A stretch of 64,000 bases of DNA from Halalkalibacter okhensis (GTDB taxonomy: Bacteria; Bacillota; Bacilli; Bacillales; Bacillaceae_D). The translations under genes were made by a program, and so were the position numbers. Location of the stretch: the NCBI RefSeq assembly GCF_000787375.1, contig NZ_JRJU01000020.1, positions 27,551 to 91,550 on the forward strand, written 5' to 3'. This document shows, piece by piece, positions 63,111-64,000 of the stretch (position 1 is its first letter; each line of letters begins with the position of its first letter). Under the pieces are notes generated by a model. It saw nothing but the letters and a program-made list of their open reading frames with translations. It ran no database searches and was not told the DNA's origin.

Positions 63111-63530
63111 TCCTGGTTCTCTCCTTCTCTTCTACGGGGGGATTGTTCACGTGGTGTCTCATAGATGCTCTTTCACGCCGTGTTTCGCTTCTATATATAC
63201 AAATAATGGAATTTATTATGGCTTGCTGTCCAATTTAGACCATATTCTGTCGGAATGAGGGATTTGCTGTCCAATTTGGTACAAATGCTAGCGGAATTCT
63301 GTTTTTTTCTGTCCAATCTGGATTTTGTGATTTATTTGTTAGGGAAAATCATGTTGTAGTCCAGCGGCTCATTCGAGGAAGATGTTGTTCCTTCTTGCGG
63401 CCAATTGACAGGCAGTTTCATCCCAACTCTTCTCTTTTTTGTGCAGAGTGTGCCCTGCTCGGCATGGTCCTGGCTCGCTATTTCTCTTCTATAGGGGTGG
63501 TTATTCATGCTATTGTTCTTAGAAGTAATT
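63111..63530. repeat. Imperfect direct repeats downstream of the rRNA operon
   Basis: A stretch beginning TCCTGG and containing TTCTCTTCTA and a G run occurs at about 63111-63164 and 63467-63521 at clear but imperfect similarity; weaker echoes are seen at about 63558-63600. Separately, TTCGA(G/A)GAAGATG(T/C)TGTTCCTT occurs at about 63373 and 63693. The 62968-63767 stretch holds only these repeats. Confidence 0.45.
63222..63325. repeat. Degenerate 42-bp tandem repeat
   Basis: CTGTCCAAT(T/C)T recurs at about 63225, 63267 and 63309, exactly 42 bp apart, with CGGAAT in the unit bodies of the first two copies. No gene is supported in this gap. Confidence 0.6.
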
Positions 63531-63767
63531 CACGTTGCGTTACGAAGAGAAACGGCTCGGACTCACTTCTTTTCTTCTACATAGAAGACCATGAATCTTC
63601 TCTTGGAAGTATTGGATGACGTTTACGAAAAAAGAAGCTCGTCTCACAGGGGGACATGATGTTTTCTCGAAGAAGCTTTCTCACGTAGTAACATGGGCCC
63701 ATTCGAAGAAGATGCTGTTCCTTTGGAACAGCGCTCTTCAGCGCCTTACTTACTCTGTTTATTCGCA

Positions 63768-63798
63768 TAAAAAAACACAACCCTTTGGATTGTGTTTT
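63768..63798 (-). terminator. Terminator of the rRNA operon
   Basis: On the minus strand AAAACACAATCC pairs with GGGTTGTGTTTT and runs into TTTTTTT; located five bases after the 5S end. Confidence 0.85.
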
Positions 63799-63802
63799 AT
63801 CT

Positions 63803-63918
63803 GCCTGGCAACGTCCTACTCTCACAGGGGGAAGCCCCCAACTACCATCGGCGCAAAAGAGCTTAACGACCGTGTTCGGCATGGGAACGGGTGTGACCTC
63901 TTCGCTATCGCCACCAGA
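63803..63918 (-). rRNA. rrf: 5S ribosomal RNA
   Basis: About 116 nt, minus strand, beginning TCTGGTGGCGATAGCGAAG and ending GACGTTGCCAGGC. The conserved loop blocks ACACCCGTTCCCATGCCGAA and GTGAGAGTAGGACG are present and both ends pair. It is the last gene of an rRNA operon that continues to the right. End positions are estimated within a base or two. Confidence 0.95.
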
Positions 63919-64000
63919 CTAATATATTGAACATCGGATTACCCAAAGGTTATCTTAGTTCACATTTGAGAGGGTTCTCTCAAAACTAGATAATGCATTA
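63919..64000 (-). other. 23S-5S rRNA spacer
   Basis: Contains TCTAGTTTTGAGAGAACCC and the GAGAG/CTCTC hairpin usual for Bacillus 23S-5S spacers. The 23S gene itself is outside the window. Confidence 0.8.

Noticed and set aside
62980..63258. 92-codon plus-strand reading frame
   Set aside because: Runs through degenerate repeats downstream of the rRNA operon; no SD or known motif.
1..64000. CRISPR arrays, insertion sequences, prophage genes and tRNAs
   Set aside because: No regularly spaced identical repeats, transposase or integrase motifs, phage structural genes or tRNA T-loop patterns were seen.

Overview
The window looks like a chromosomal piece of a low-GC, endospore-forming Bacillaceae. 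A GerA/GerB/GerC receptor operon, a small Sda-type sporulation checkpoint protein, purine-rich Shine-Dalgarno (SD) sequences, TTG and GTG starts, cre boxes and a T-box leader all fit. The xylan and murein-peptide genes resemble those of soil or alkaliphilic Bacillus relatives; the exact taxon is inference. The right edge enters an rRNA operon (5S and the 23S-5S spacer, minus strand).

Left part, 1-13.7 kb: the 5' part of a catalase gene runs off the left edge. A ten-gene minus-strand operon follows for uptake and breakdown of cell-wall peptides, in transcription order: dppA (D-aminopeptidase), ykfB (Ala-Glu epimerase), ykfC (NlpC/P60 endopeptidase), an M42 aminopeptidase, dppBCDE-type ABC importer, ykfA (LD-carboxypeptidase) and a second ATPase. 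It starts at a sigma-A promoter that overlaps the promoter of a divergent LysR regulator, beside a CodY-like box and a LysR-type dyad.

13.7-31 kb: small membrane proteins and acetyltransferases, a cupin, a beta-lactamase-fold hydrolase, a 29-residue gene with its own promoter and terminator, a receiver-only response regulator converging on a 7TM-DISM histidine kinase, an ABC exporter with a NarL/DesK-type two-component system, a divergent PadR regulator with a membrane partner, a second cupin, and the ger operon.

31-46.5 kb is carbon metabolism. A minus-strand operon joins a 2-keto-3-deoxy-sugar-acid aldolase, a YjhG-type xylonate dehydratase, a GPH sugar transporter (XynP type) and a GH43 beta-xylosidase, with a divergent IclR regulator. 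Next come a TrmB-family regulator whose promoter lies inside a perfect 18-bp inverted repeat, and a beta-keto-acid cleavage enzyme (BKACE), a PanE-like dehydrogenase, a tiny symporter accessory protein and an SSS symporter. An SDR, an sda-like gene and an intracellular GH10 xylanase with a consensus cre box complete the region.

46.5-63 kb is accessory in character: almost every gene is on the minus strand and most are short (acetyltransferases, a transglutaminase-like protein, a monooxygenase, membrane and exported proteins of unknown role, AlkD-like, ArsR and VOC proteins). A T-box leader controls an MFS exporter. Several genes are damaged: an AarF/UbiB kinase gene is split by a frameshift, a DHA2 exporter has a nonsense codon and a frameshift, and two reading frames extend upstream past any usable start codon. 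Short hairpin repeats (ACGGA-N7-TCCGT type) and degenerate tandem repeats fill gaps at 16.6, 57.8 and 62.9-63.7 kb. No tRNA, insertion sequence or CRISPR array was recognised.
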